Source of the DNA: JACMQX01 sp044225675
Lineage (GTDB): Bacteria; Pseudomonadota; Gammaproteobacteria; Burkholderiales; Burkholderiaceae_C
Direction of reading: 5' to 3'
Assembly: GCA_044225675.1 (NCBI GenBank)
Contig: JBGAIH010000023.1
Coordinates: forward strand, 1 to 64,000
Length of the DNA: 64,000 bases
This document shows, one piece after another, positions 1 through 15,000 of this stretch (position 1 is its first letter; each line of letters opens with the position of its first letter). The position numbers and the translations under genes were made by a program. A model generated the notes under the pieces. The model had not been told where the DNA came from and did no database searches. It worked only from the letters and a program-made list of their open reading frames with translations.

Positions 1-3000
1 CTGGCCTCCACGGGCAGCTTCAACAGCGGCGTGGTGGTCGAGGGCACGGGCACGGCGAACCGGGCGTTCATCGCCATCGCGGGCACGGGCGGCACGGGCG
101 ACATCGCGATCACGGGCTTTGGCGGCTCCACCGGCGGCGGGTTCAACCGCGGCGTGGACATCGAGTACGCGGACGTCACCAACGGCAACAAGAACGCGGG
201 TGCGGACGTGATCGTCACGGGCCTGGCGAACGTGGGTGCGAGCGCGACGCTGGCGAACAACAACAAGGGCGTGTTCGTTGGCAACGGCACGGTGACGGCG
301 GCGGGCGGCAACGTCACGCTGAGCGGCACGGGTGCGGGCGTGGGCAGCTTCAACAGCGGCGTGGAGATCGTGGCGCAGGGCGGCGCGGCCAGCAAGGTGA
401 GCGCCGGCACGAGCGTGACGCTCGACGGCGACGGATCGGCCCTGGCGGCCGGCAGCCAGAACTACGGCGTGCTGGTGCAGGGCAACGGCACGACGGTGAG
501 CGGCAAGACGACCGTGACGGTGACCGGCGACGCTGGCGCGACGGCCGGCGCAGCGCCCACCGGCGGCGACAACTCCGGCGTGGTGATCGCGGGCACGGGC
601 ACCGGCCAGAACGCTAGCGTGACGGCAGGCACGGCGCTCTCCATCACCGGCAACGGCGGCAAGGCCGATGCCAGCGGCAACAGCGACGGCGTGCGGGCCA
701 GCAACGCGGTGATCAACAGCGGCACGACCTACACGGTGTCGGGCACGGCCTTCAGCGGCGCCGACGTCTCGGGTGACAGCAACCAGGGCGTGAGCTACAG
801 CGAGGTGTCGAGCACGGCGGCGGGCGACACGCTCATCGTCGGCACGGCGACGACCAGCGCAACGGCGGGCAGCGGCAACGACGGCATCTACATGAGCAAG
901 ACGTCGCTGACCAACTCCAGCGGCACGACGACGCTGAGCGGCGTGGGCGCGAGCCAGGCGCTGGGCAGCAACAACGACGGCGTGCAGATCGAGACCTCGA
1001 GCACGGTCAACTCCACGAGCGGCTCGCTGACGACGGTGCTGGGCACCGGCGGCACGGGCACGCAGGACAACCGCGGCGTGGCGGTGCTGGACAGCAGCAG
1101 CGTCCGCTCGCAGGGCGCGCTCAACGTGACGGGTACGGGCGGTGCAGGCAGCACCACCGGCAACATCGGCGTGGCGGTGCGCAACAATTCGTCGCTGCAG
1201 TCCAAGGTCGGCGCGATGGCTGTGCTCGGCCAGGCGCTGGGCGCAGGCACCGACGGCAACTCGGGCGTGGTGGTGACCAGCGGCGCGAACGGCACGAGCT
1301 TCCTCTCCGCAGGCTCGGGTGTGACGATCACCGGCTTCGCGTCGGCGACGGCCACCGGCAGCAACAACCGCGGCGTGACCATCGAAGGCACCGATGCCCG
1401 CGTGACGGCTGGCTCCAACATCAGCATCACCGGCCAGGGCGGCACGCTGGCGGAAGGCTCAGGCAACTACGGCGTCAACCTCGAAGGCGGCGCGGCCCGC
1501 ATCGTGGCGAGCATCGGCGCCGTGAGCGTGACGGGCATCGCAGGCAACCAGACCAGCGCAGCGGTCTCGGGCGGCGACAACACCGGCGTGCGCATCTCGG
1601 GCGTGACGGGCAACCAGGCGCGGATCGAAGCGCAGGGCACCGGCGTGCTGACGATCTCGGGTCAGGGCGGCCGCGCTGATGCCACCGGCAACAGCGACGG
1701 CATCCAGGCCACGGACGGCTACCTTGTTGGTACCAACGGCATGAGCCTGACCGGCATCGCCCACCAGGACGTCGGTGGCACGAAGGTGGCTGGTGACGGC
1801 AACCAGGGCGTGAGCCTGACGCGCGTGATTGGCTCGAACTCGGCGGGCGTGCTCACGGTCACCGGCTTCTCGACGCAGAGCAAGGCCGCCGGCTCGAACA
1901 ACGACGGCGTCTACCTGGACAACACGGTACTGAACAATGGGTTCACCGGCACGGGCTTCCAGGTTACGGGCACGGGCGGCGGCGCCGCCACGGGCAGCGA
2001 CAACGACGGTGTGCAACTGATCAACAGCAGTTCGCTATGGTCGTTCAACGGCGCGATGACGGTGGTCGGCACCGGGGGCACCGGCACGGTGGACAACCGT
2101 GGCGTGGCGCTGCTCAACGGCTCGCTGATTGTCGCCGCGCCGTCGTCGGTCGGGTCCACGCTGAGCGTGTTCGGCAAGGCGATTGCCGCTGGCACTGACA
2201 ACAACACGGGGGTGGCCGTGATCAGCGGTGCCTCGGGCACCAGCTACATCGACGGTGGGCTCCACAGCGTGAGCGTGGTGGGCCTGGCCTCCGATCTGGC
2301 GACCGGCAGCAACAACCGCGGCGTCACCGTCGAGGGCGGCAACGCCCGCATCGCCGGCAGCAAGGCGGTGACGGTCACCGGCATCGGCGGCACGGCCGCG
2401 ACCGGCAGCGGCAACTACGGCGTGAACGTCGAAGGCGCGGCGGCGCGCATCACGGCGGGCACCGACCTCACGGTGTCGGGCACGGCCGGCGCGCAGACCG
2501 CCAATTCCACCGGCGGCAGCAACACCGGCGTGCGCCTGGCCGGCACGGCCACGGGCGCGGCCAACCTGGCCACGCTGTCGGCCGGCGGCAACCTGTCGGT
2601 CAGCGGCCTCGGCGGCGGCGGCTCCACCGGCAACAACCGTGGCGTGGACGTCAAGTTCGGGGCGGTGAGCGCGGCCAGCGACCTGATCGTGGTCGGCACC
2701 GCCTCGCAGGACAACACCAACGACCGCGCAGGCGGCGACGGCAACTCCGGCATCGTGGCGGTCGACTCCAGCGTCAAGGTCACGGGCAGCGGCAAGCTGC
2801 AGCTGACCGGCACGGCCTCGCTGAGCGACAACGTGGTCGGCGCGAACGCAGCCGGCGGCGGCAACCAGGGCGTGCAGCTCACGCGCGTGGGAGTGTCCAA
2901 CGCCAGCACCACGGCCGGCGAGATCTCGGTCACCGGCGTGGGCGCGCAGAGCGCGGCCAGCGGCGCGCGCAACCGCGGTGTCGAGATCCTGGGCGGCACG

Positions 3001-6000
3001 ATGGATGCCAGCGGCACGGCGGCCATCAGCATCACCGGCACGGCCGGCAACGGCGCCGGCACCAAGAATGACGGCGTGGTGATCGGCCTGGATCCGACCA
3101 ACGTCGCACAGACGGTGACGGCCAACAGCGGCAGCATCGACATCACCGGCTTTGCCGGCGGCACGGGCGACAACGCACGCGGCGTGGTCATTGCCGGCAA
3201 CGGCCCGACCCCGCTGGTCTACGTGACGGTGACGACGCAGACCGGCCAGGTGACGGTGCGCGGCGAGAGCAGCGCCACTGCGACGGGCGACGGCAACCGC
3301 GGCGCGCTGATCTTCTTCGCGACGCTCGGCTCCGCTGGCGGCGCCGACACGGCGGTCGATGCGGTGCGCATCACCGGCGTCGGCTCCGCAGGCGCCGACG
3401 GCAACAACAACAACGGCGTGGCCATCATCGGCACGGGCTCGTCGATCCTGTCGAATGGCGGCAGCCTGTCGATCACCGGCACGGCCGGCAACACCGGCAA
3501 CGACGCCGACACCGGCTCGGGCAACACCGGCGTGCTGATCGCGCGCAACACGGGCGAGGTCTCGGGCACGCTGGAGGTGAGCGCGAAAAACAACATCGCG
3601 ATCACCGGCCTGGGCGGCGAAGGCGGCGGCGGCAGCAACAGCGGCGTGATCGTCAACTTCACCAACCTCACCAGCACCGGCACGGGCAATCTGTCGATCA
3701 CCGGCACGGCCATGGCCAACAACGCGGTGGACGGCAGCGGCAACGTCGGCGTCGGTCTGCAGGGCGTGGACGCGCAGATCATGCAGGGCAGCATCCTGAT
3801 CACCGGCACGGCCACGACCAGCAACCTGGCTGACGACGGCAACAGCGGCGTGACCATCGGCAACTCGATCATCGAGAACAGCAGCACCACCGGCGCCGCC
3901 AACATCGTGATCACCGGCCTGGGCGGCAGCGCCGCAACGGGCCAGGGCAACGACGGTGTGCGACTGGCCTCCAGCCGCGTGACGCTGGCCGGCGGCACCG
4001 GCGGCATCGACATCCGCGGCACCAGCGGCACGGGTCTCACGGGCTTCTCCGACGGCGTGGAACTGACCGGCCCGTCCGGCGGCCCGCGCACCTCGGTGAC
4101 GTCCAACAGCACCGGCGCGAGCACCGGCAACCTGGCCGTGTTCGTCTCGGGCGTGAGCAACGCCACGGGCGGCGACAGCAACACCGGCGTGACGCTGACC
4201 AACGGCGCGCTCGTCACCGCCACCAACGCGGCCACGACGGCGGGCGTGACGGTCACCGGCGTCGGCGCGGCAGCGGCCACCGGCAACTTCAACCACGGCG
4301 TCAACCTGAGCGAAGACGGCGTGGTCGGCTCGATGATCCAGGCCAATGGCGGCAACGTCGTGGTGGGCGGCACGGCCGGCGGCGCGGGCGCAGCCAGCAG
4401 CAGCAACATCGGCGTGCGCACCAACCAGAGCACCATCGGCTCCACGGCCGGCTCGGTGACGATCTCGGGCCTGGGCGGCTCGGGCGCCGACGCGGCGGCC
4501 GGCAACAACGCCGGTGTGGTGATCGCGGGCAACGCGGCCAAGGTCACGGCAGGCAACGGCGTGTCCATCACCGGCAACACCACGGCGGCGGCCCTCGGCA
4601 GCGGCAACACCGGCGTGGCGATCCTCTCGGGCGCCGACGTGCTGGCCACGGGTGGCAACATCCACATCACCGGCGCGGGCGCGGTCAATGCGCTGGGTTC
4701 GAGCAACCTGGGCGTGTCGATCAACGGCGACAACAGCACGGTGATCGCCAGCAGCGGCAACGTCGGCATCACCGGCGTGGCGGGCGCGCGCAGCGCGGCG
4801 GCCGGCGCCACCGGCACCGACAACACCGGCGTGCTGATCGGCGGCACGGGCCTGGCCAATCGCGCCACGGTGAGCGCGGGCGGCACGGGCACGCTGAGCA
4901 TCACCGGCTCGGGCGGCAGCGGCACCGGCAACAGCGACGGCGTGCGGGTCAACTTCGCCACGCTGACCAGCGGCGGCGCGACCACCATCGTCGGCCAGGC
5001 GCTGCAGAACGCCGACGCCTCGCTCGACAACGCGACCTCCGGCAACGACAACGACGGCGTGCAGCTGACCGACATGAACGGCGGCACGACCAACGGCGCG
5101 CTGACCGTGATCGGCACGAGCACCGACAGCACGGCGGCCGGCAGCGGCAACGACGGTGTGTCGATCTCGGGCGCCGGTACCTCCTACGCGGCGGGCGGCG
5201 CGAGCGGCACGGTGAACATCACCGGCGCAGGCGGTGCGGCAGCCACCGGCGGCAGCAACCGCGGCGTGTCGATGACGGGCCAGGTCAGCGTGACCGGCAG
5301 CCAGGACGTCACGGTGGCGGGCCTGGCCGGCGCCATCGGCGCCACGGTGCCGACACTGGGCGACAACTCGGGCGTCGTGATCGACGGCGGCGGCAGCCTC
5401 GCCACGCTGGCCTCGACCTCGGGCGCGCTGCAGATCACGGGTAACGCCGGCGCCGCCTCGGCAGCCAACGGCGACAGCGACGGCGTGCGCGCAGTCGATG
5501 CGGTGATCAACGCGGGCACGGCCCTCGCCATCACCGGCCGGGGCCTCATCGGCAACGAAGTGCGCGGCGACGGCAACCAGGGCGTGTCGTTCACCAACGT
5601 GAGCAGCACGCTGGGCTCGGCCGGTGCCGGCAATGCGGTGATCCTCGGCACCGCCAGCGTCAGCACCAACGCGGTCAACGGCAATGACGGCGTGTTCATG
5701 AGCGGCAGCAAGCTGATCAACCTGAGCACGGGCAGCATCTCGGTCACCGGCGTGGGCGCCAGCGCCGCGACCGGCAACAACAACGACGGCGTGCAGCTGC
5801 AGACCGGCACCACGGTGAGCGCGGCCAGCGGCGCGGTGACGGTGATCGGCGCCGGCGGCGCCGGCACCAGCGACAACCGCGGCGTGGCCCTGCTCGACTC
5901 GGCCTTCGTCCGCTCTGCGGGTGCGGGTGCGGTGCAGGTCATCGGCTCGGGCGGCGCAGGCTCGACGACCGGCAACATCGGCGTCACGCTCAACAACAAC

Positions 6001-9000
6001 GCGACGATCAGCAGCGCGACCGGCGCCGTCACCGTGGTCGGCGATGCGCGCAGCACCGCCGCCTCGACCAACGGCAACGCCGGTGTGCTGGTGCTCTCGG
6101 GCGCCGCCGGCACGAGCGGCATCGAGGCCGGCACCGACGTGGCGATCACCGGCCTGGCCTCGGCGCTGGCCATCGGCAGCGACAACGCCGGCGTGAGCGT
6201 GGAGGGCACCGGTGCCCACATCACCGCAGGCGGCAAGGCAACGGTCACCGGCATCGGCGGCACGCTTTCCAAGGGCAGCGACAACTTCGGCGTGAACGTC
6301 GAGGGCAGCACGGCGCGCATCACGGCCGTGGGCAACCTCGTGATCAGCGGCACGGCCGGCGGCCGGACGGCAGCGGCCACCGGCGTTGGCAACACCGGCG
6401 TGCGGGTGGACGGTGTGGCCGGCACGGCGACGCTGGCTTCGAGCGCAGGCAGCCTCACGGCGGTGGGCCTGGGCGGCAGCGGCGTCGGATTCAGCGAAGG
6501 CCTGCTGGGCAACAAGGCATCGCTCACCGCGGCGACCGGCCTGACCCTGTCGGGCACGGCCCTGCAGAATGCGGTGCTGCCCAACGCCCTGAGCGGCGCG
6601 CTCCACAACGGCGTGCGCCTGTCGCAGTCCACCGTCAGCACGGCAGCAGGTAACCTCGACATCTCGGGCGTGGCCGGCGACAGCACCGCACAGGCCAACA
6701 GCAACATGGGCGTGCGGATCGACGGCGCATCGCTGGTGACGAACGCGAGCGCTGCAGGCAGCGACCGTCTGCTGATCACCGGCGTCGGCGCGGCGGGCGG
6801 CAACAGCCAGGACAACAACGGAGTGTCGATCGACTCCAGCACGGTGCAGGCCACCAGCGCAGCCGTCGTGGCCGTGAGCGGCACGGCGCGCAGCGGCTCC
6901 GACACCAACCGGGGTGTGCTGATCTCGGCGGCCAGCGTCACGTCCGGCTCCGGTGCACTGAGCATCAGCGGCCTGGCCGGGGGCGTGGGCAACTTCAACG
7001 CCGGTGTCGCCATCGTCGCCGGAAGCGTCGCGAGCGCGGTGGCGTCGACCAGCGGCGCGGTGACGGTGCTGGGCACGGGCTCCCAGGCCGCTGGCGGAAC
7101 CGCCAACTACGGCGTGTTGCTGAGCGGCAGTGGCAGCCGCATCACCTCCGGTGCGAGCACCGTCAACATCACCGGTGTGGCGGGCACCCCCGTCAGCGGG
7201 TACGGGACGGACAACGACGGCGTGCACGTCGCCGGCAGCGCTACCAACGCGACCATCACCTCGGCCACCGGCACCACCATCGTGGGCACCGGCGGCACGG
7301 GCAACAGCTTCTCCGACGGCGTGAACATCGACCTCGCACTGGTCAACGTCACCGGCGCGGGCAACCTGTCGGTCACCGGCATCGCGCTCAACAGCGCGGG
7401 CACCAAGGGCCAGGACAACACGGGCGTGGCGGTGTCGAACTCGACGCTGTCGGTCGGCAACGGCAACCTGGCGATCACCGGCACGGCGCCGGGCGCGCTG
7501 GCGACGGCCGCCACCAACAACAACCGTGGCGTGCTCATCTCGGTCTCGTCGCTCGCCAACACCTCGGCGGCCGGCCAGATCACGATCTCCGGCCAGGGCG
7601 GCGCGGGTGCCACTGGCGCGTCCAACTCGGGCGTGCTGGTCAACGGCGGCTCCACCATCACGGCATACAACGCGACGACGGTCACGATCAGCGGTCTGGG
7701 TGGCACGGGCAACGACCAGAACGCGGGCGTGGGCATCACCAGCTCGACGGTCACCAGCGGCTCCGGCCTGATCACGGTGCTGGGCACCGGCCAGGGCACG
7801 GGCGGCTACAACATCGGCGTGGCGATCAGCGACGCCTCCTACCCGGGCACGGGCATGGCCTCGACGGTGGCGTCGGCCACCGGCGCGGTCAACGTGACCG
7901 GCGTGGGCTCGGCGGCCGGCACCACCGGCAACAACGCGGGTGTGGTGGTGGCCGGCTCGGCCACCACGGTCAGCGCGGGCACCACGCTCACGCTCGTGGG
8001 CACGGGCGGCCAGACCGGCGCGCTGGGCGCCGGCAGCAACGCCGGCGTGGCGGTGCTGGGCACCGGCGCTGCGGCCAGCCGCGCGACGCTGTCGGCCGGC
8101 GGCAACCTGAGCATCACCGGCTTCGGCGGCGGTGGCACCGACGACAACGTCGGCGTGGGCATGAGCTTCGCGCTGGTGCAGGGCGCCGGCACCGGCAACA
8201 TCGGCATCACCGGCACCACGCTGGCGACCGCCCAGCTCGCGGGCAACGGCAACAACGGCGTCGAGATCAACAACTCGCTGGTGACGATGGGCGCCTCGGG
8301 CGGCAGCATCACCGTGGCGGGCACGGCGCCGGGCGCGGGCGCAGCCGCCGGCAGCAACAACAGCGGCGTGACGATGACCAGCACCACCGTGGCCAGCGCG
8401 GCTGCGGCGGGCCAGTCGATCACGCTCACCGGCACCGGCGCACTCGGCGCCACCGGCGGCAGCAACCGCGGCGTGGACCTGTCGGGCAGCACCGTGGCGG
8501 CCACGGGCGGCGCGGCCATCGGCCTGACCGGCCAGGGCGGCGCAGGCAGCGGCAACGGCAACGACGGCGTGCGCATCAACACACAGGCCGGCACGGCCAG
8601 CGTGGTCAGTGCGAACACCGGCAACGTGAGCGTCGTCGGCACCGGCGGCGGCACGGGCAATGCGACGCGCGGCGTGGCCGTGATCGGTTCGGGCGGCGTG
8701 TTCAACACGATCAGCAGTGCTTCGGGCCAGCTGGGCATCACCGGCGTGGCCAGCGCCACGGCCACCGGCGCCAACAACCAGGGCGTGCGCATCGAGACCA
8801 GCTCGCTGGCCTCGGGCAGCGCAATGAGCCTGCTGGGCACCGGCTCCACCGGCGGCACCAACAACAACCACGGCGTGCTGCTGGTCGACTCGTTCGCCGA
8901 CACCGCCGGCTCGGCCAACCTCACGGTGACGGGCCTGGGCGGCTCGGTGGGCCTGAACAAGGCCTCCACCGGCGTGCAGGTCGACCACACGACGCTGCAT

Positions 9001-12000
9001 GCCGCAGCGGGCAGCGTGGTGATCACGGGCACGGCCCGCGCGACCGGCGCCGCCGCCTACGGCATCGAAGTCACCAACGGCAGCACGCTGGTGAGTGACA
9101 GCGGCAACATCTGCCTGGACGGCACCAGCCAGGTGGCGAGCACGGCGGCGATCCTGGTCGGCACCAATGGCGCCAACCTGCTGTCGGCACCGGCGGGCTT
9201 CATCGGCCTGGTGGCGCATACCGGCGGCATCCAGCTGGGCAGCGCGACGGGCACGGCCGACGTCACGTCGAGCGGTGCGCTCACGTTCGCTTCCGACAAC
9301 GGCGTGTCGCAGTTCGGCGGCTCGATCACCTCGACCTCCGGCGGCCTGCTGCTGGTCGGCTCGGGTCGCTTCCTGCTCGACAGCGCGACCAACGACATCA
9401 GCACGCTCGCGGCCGACATCGGCGACGGCGCAACCAAGGGTGCACTGGTGCTGCAGGACGTGGGCGGCTTCACCATCGACACGGTGACGGGCTGCGCGAG
9501 CTGCACGCTGCCGCTGGGCACGGTGACCCGCACCGGCGTGACGGTGGGCGGCACGGTCAACGGCAGCTTCGTGCGCACCGGCCCGGTCATTGCCGGCAAC
9601 CTCGTGGACGAAGTGACCCAGGGCTCGGCGATCAACGAGACCAACAACAACGTGACGGTGTTCAACGTGACCGGCGCAGGCAGCGCGGTGACGCAGGCCG
9701 CCACGGCCGGTGTCGTGACCGGCGGCCTGATCCTCACGGGCGAGGCCAGCTTCACGCTCGACAGCGCGCTCAACAACGCCGACGTGCTGGCCGCCAGCAC
9801 CACCGGCACGGGCGTGAGCTTCCGTGACGCCGACAGCCTGACGGTGGGCACCGTGTCCGCGAACTTCGCGGCGCCGGCGCCGGTCATCAGCTACGGCGTC
9901 TCGGGCATCAATGCGGCCGGTGCGGTCACGCTGGTGGCCACGGGCCTGGCGGATTCCACCGTGCAGATCCGCGATGCGGTGAGCACCAACAGCGCCGACT
10001 TCAACGTCAGCGCGAATCGCCACATCGTCGTCACCAACGGCGCCGTCGTGAGCACGGCCGGCGGCGCGGTGAACTTCAGCGCCGACATGGACGCCGCCAC
10101 GAATGCGGGCGGCATGGTCTTCATCGACAACGGCAGCCTGGTCGACACGGCCGGCGGCACGGTGGCCATCGGCAGCGGCAGCGTGACCAACGGCAACCGC
10201 GCGCTGGGCGTTGCGGCCACCACCCAGAGCGATCTGGTGATCGCCGATGCGGGCCACCTGAATACCGCACTCGCCAACGGCGTGACGGTCGAGGGCGTGA
10301 TCACCAGCGGCGCGGGCAACGTGACGATCAAGGGCCAGAGCGCCGCAGGCAGCAGCAACGCGGCCGGTGTGGCGGTCCTCGGCGCGGCCGGCGAAGGCAC
10401 GATCACCACCACCGGCGGCTCGGTGACGATCACCGGCCAGGCGAACGCCGGAACTGCGACGACGGCCGGCGTGCTGGTCGACGGCGGCGCGCTGGTGGAA
10501 GCCGGCGGCACGGGCGCGGTCTCGCTGACCGGCCTGCAGACCGGCGCGGTGACCGGCAGCGATCACCAGGGCGTGAACATCACCGGCGCCGGCACCGTGG
10601 TGCAGGTCGTCGACGGCGCGCTGACGATCAGCGGCCAGGCGGCCGGCACGGGCGGCTTCAACAACGCCGGCGTGCGCGTCGAGAGCGGCGCAGCCGTGCT
10701 GTCCAACGGCAGCGGCAACATCCTGCTGTCGGGCACCGGCGGCACGGGCGAGGCCTTCGGCGTGCTGGTGGTCGGCACCGGCACCCAGGTGGCCGTGACG
10801 ACGCCGGGCAGCGCCGCGACGATCACGATCAGCGGCACCGGCGGCAGCAGCGGCACCAACAACTTCGGTGTGGCCGTGGGCATCAATGCCAGCGTCACCG
10901 GTCAGGACGGCCTCGTGGCCTTCACCGGCCAGGGCGGCGCGGGCAGCGCAGCGGCCGAATCCATCGGCGTGGCGGTGGACGGCGGCACGGTGAGCGCCGT
11001 CAACGGCAGCGTGCAGCTGCAGGGCACGGCGACCGACGGCTTCAGCCAGGACGTGGTGGTCGACACCTCCACCGGCTTCGCGGCCAGCGTGGTCTCCAGC
11101 TTCGGCGACGTGCTGCTGCGCGGCACCAGCGCCACCGGCGGCATCACCATCGGCGAGGCCGGCGGCAACAACGTGCTGGTGTCGGCCCTGGCCGGCACGG
11201 TGACGCTGCGCTCGGAGAACGGCGCCACGGAACTGGCCGACGGCACGGCCGCCATCACGGCAACCAACCTGCGTCTGATGGGCAAGGGCTACTTCAACCT
11301 CGACGCACCGACCAATGCGGTCGACGTGCTGGCGGCCGGCATCGGTGACGCCGCCGTCAACGCCGCCAAGGTGCGCCTGACCGACCAGGGCGACCTGGTG
11401 ATCGGCACGGTGACGTCGGTGGACGGCTTCCAGGGTGCGGCCAGCACCACGAACGGCGCCACCGTCACGGCCGACGGCACGGTGGGCGCCACGCTGGTGG
11501 ACGCCAACTCGCTGCGCGTGAACATCGGCGGCGACCTGACGCAGCAGACCGGCATGAACGTCGTGGCCGGCGGCCTGGGCGTGGTCAGCACCGGCGGCGG
11601 CGTGTTCCTCGACAACGCGGGCAACAACATCGGCGCCCTGGCCATCGACCTGACGGCCGCGGCCGGCGCCGAAGTGGCGCTGCGCGACGGCAGCGGCGGC
11701 TTCACCGTGAAGGCGGTGGACGACGTCGCAGCCGGTGTGCAGACCAGCAACGGCGACGTGATCCTGCGTGCCGATGCCATGGGCGACATCACCCTGGCCG
11801 GCACGGTCTCGGTCGGCTCGGGCAACGTGGCGATCACCACGGCCGGCGTGGTCACGCAGGACGGCAACGGCACCATCGACGGCGCCGGCCTCCTGCTCAA
11901 TGGCGGCGGCAGCTTCTACCTGCTGCAGAACAACACGGTCGACACGCTGAGCGCGGCCGACGTGAAGGTGGCGGCCTTCCGCAACGCGCAGGACCTGACG

Positions 12001-15000
12001 GTGAATGCGGTCACGGTCGACGTCGGGGTGGCCAGCAGCACCGCGAGCGAATCCTCGTCGACCGGCATCAACGCCACCGGCGTGGTCGGCGGCGCGGCGG
12101 TGTCGGTCTACGTGACGGGCGACCTCACGGTGGCCGGCGCGGTCAATGCGGCGCTGGGCGACATCGAGCTGGACGCCTACGGCGCGGGCGGCGACGTGAT
12201 CCTCAATGCAGCGGTGAACGCCACCGGCGCGCACAACGTGGGCCTGTATTCGGAGCAGGGCAACATCAGCCAGGACGTGAACGGCACCGTCACGGCCAAG
12301 CAGCTGATCGCCCAGGCCGACGCCGGCTTCGTGAACCTCACGGACGCCGACAACGCAGTGAGCGTGCTCAGCGGCTCGGCCGTCGGCAGCTTCGCGTTCC
12401 GCGACAACACCGGCTTCGAGGTGGGCACCGGCACGGTGTCGTACTTCGACGGCGACGCCAGCGCCACCACCTGGACCGTCGGCGGCCTGACCGCCACGGG
12501 TGCGGGCGGCTTCGTGGCCCTGGTGTCCGACGGTGCGGTGACGCAGAACGCGGCCACCGGCAACGGCATCACGGCCGACATCCTGCAGCTGCGCAGCGAC
12601 ACCGGCACCACCAGCAGCTTCGCGCTGACGAACGTCGAGAACACCGTGGGCACGCTGGGCGCTGCCGTCGGCTCGCTGCACTTCGTCAACAGCGGCGCGC
12701 TGGTGCTGGACGACACGGCGCTCGACTCCAAGGTCGGCGGCACGACGCTGCTGGACGCCATCGTCACGAGCAACGGCGATGCGGTGGTCGAGGCCGGCGG
12801 CAACGTCGACATCAACGCCGCCGTCAACACCGGCGCCGACGACTTCGCGATCCGCGCCACGGGCGGCAGCACCATCACGCAGGACGCCACCGGCAGCATC
12901 ACGGCCGGCGGCCTGCAGCTGCTGAGCTCGGGCAAGGGTGGCGTGACGGTGGATCTGAGCATCGCGTCCAACGACGTGGTGACCATCGCCGGCAGCACGG
13001 CCGAGACCAAGTACGTGGACGTCAACGGCTTCGACGTCGGCACGGTCACCACCGTGCTGGGCACGACCAACGGCTTCACCACCACGGCGGGCAGCAACCT
13101 CGCGCTGCACGGCATGGGTGCGGTGACCACGAGCCAGGCCATCAGCGGCGGCGCCGACGTGGCGATCAACGCCGGCACCGGCGACATCACGCTCGGCGCG
13201 ACCGTCACGGCCACGGGCAACGTCGGCCTGAGCGCCGCCGGCACGATCTCGCAGGCGGCCAAGGGCGCGGGCATCACGGCCGCCGGTCTGCTGGTCGAAG
13301 GCGGCGCCACGGTGGCCCTGCTGGGCGCGGGCAACGAGGTCGTGACGCTGGCCGCAGGCCCGGTGGCCGACCTCGGCTATCGCGACAGCACCGGCTTCAC
13401 GGTCGGCACGGTCACGGTCGAGAACCTCACGGTCGGCAGCTTCGCGCAGGTCACCGCCAGCGGCGTGGCCGCCACGGGCGAGGCCTACCTGGCCGGCAAG
13501 GGCAACATCAGTGTCGAGCAGGCCGTCACGGCCGTGGGCGACGTGGTGATCGACGCGACGGCGGGCAACATTGCGCTGAAGGCGGCGGTGACGTCGTCCA
13601 AGGCCGACATCGGCCTGCTGAGCTCGGGCAGCATCACGCAGACGGCCGCCGGCCTGCTGTCGGGCCAGGGCCTGCTGCTGGGCGGCGGCGCCGCCAACAC
13701 GCTGGGCAGCCCGACGGTGGACCTGTCGGCTGCGGCCAACAAGGTGTCGGTGGTGGCTGCCAAGGCCGCGACCGTGACCGTGAAGACGGCCGGCGCGCTG
13801 GACGTCGGCGCGGTCACCGTGAGCACCGCCAACACCGACGCGCTGGCCGCACCGCTGACCATCAACGGCATCGTGGCGACCACGGGCGCAACGCTCAATG
13901 CGGGCGGCAACGTGACGCAGTCCAAGGCCATCACGGCCCCGGCGCTGTCGGTCACCGCCACCGGCGACGTGAACCTGGCCACCCAGGCCAACGACGTCGA
14001 CACGCTGACGGCCACCGCCAAGTCGATCGCGTTCAACGACACCGACGGCATCGCGCTGGGCAACATCACCACCAGCGGCAAGGGCGGCATCGCCGTCACG
14101 GCCAACGGCAACGTGACGCAGTCGGGCACGCTGGCCACCACCGGCGGCGGCAACCTGTCGGTCACCACCGCCACGGGCAACGTGACGCTGGAAGGTGCCA
14201 ACAGCATCGATGGCCTGGTGAGCATCGTGGCCAAGGCCGGCGACATCGTCTACAACGAGGTGGGCGACCTGATGATCGGCTACGCGGCCGGCCAGAAGGT
14301 CAAGTTCATCGCCGGCGGCAACATCACCGACGACCAGGACGGCGTCGGCGAGGCCGTGGTGGACGCATCGACCAGCCTGACGCTGGACGCCGGCGGCATC
14401 ATCCTCACGGACGTCTCGGGCAAGCCGTACACCGGCTTCAACACCCCGGTGCTGTTCGCCGAGGCCGATGGCGTGCAGCCCAACGGCAAGTCGATCGACG
14501 TCTATGGCGACGTGAAGAACCAGACCATCATCCTCACGAAGATTCCGAAGGGCTCGGTCTGGCTCAACGGCATGCAGATCTTCCCGCCGACCAACATCGG
14601 CGTGGTGGCGCAGGCCCTGCAGTCCGACCTCGTGAGCACCGGTGACGTGTCGATGATGCCGCCGCTGTCGATCGCCGACCTGTACGCCACCGACGCCTTC
14701 ACCTCGGGCAGCGTGCGCGAGATCCTCGAGAACGCGCCGGCGCCGGCCGTCGGCCCCGACACCTCGGGCACGCACATCAACAATGGCGGCATGCGCCTGC
14801 CGACGGGTGTGCCGCCGCTGAGCGTGTCGGTGCTGCAGCCTGGCGGCGCGCCGATGAACCTGCCCAACGGCACCGTGGTGGCCATGGAGTCCAACGGCGA
14901 CGTGGTGATCACGCTGCCCACGGGCGGCCTGGAAGGCTTCCCGGGCAGCGGTGCAATGGCGTCCACGGCCAACCTGGCGGTGGTCACCATCACCCCGGCC

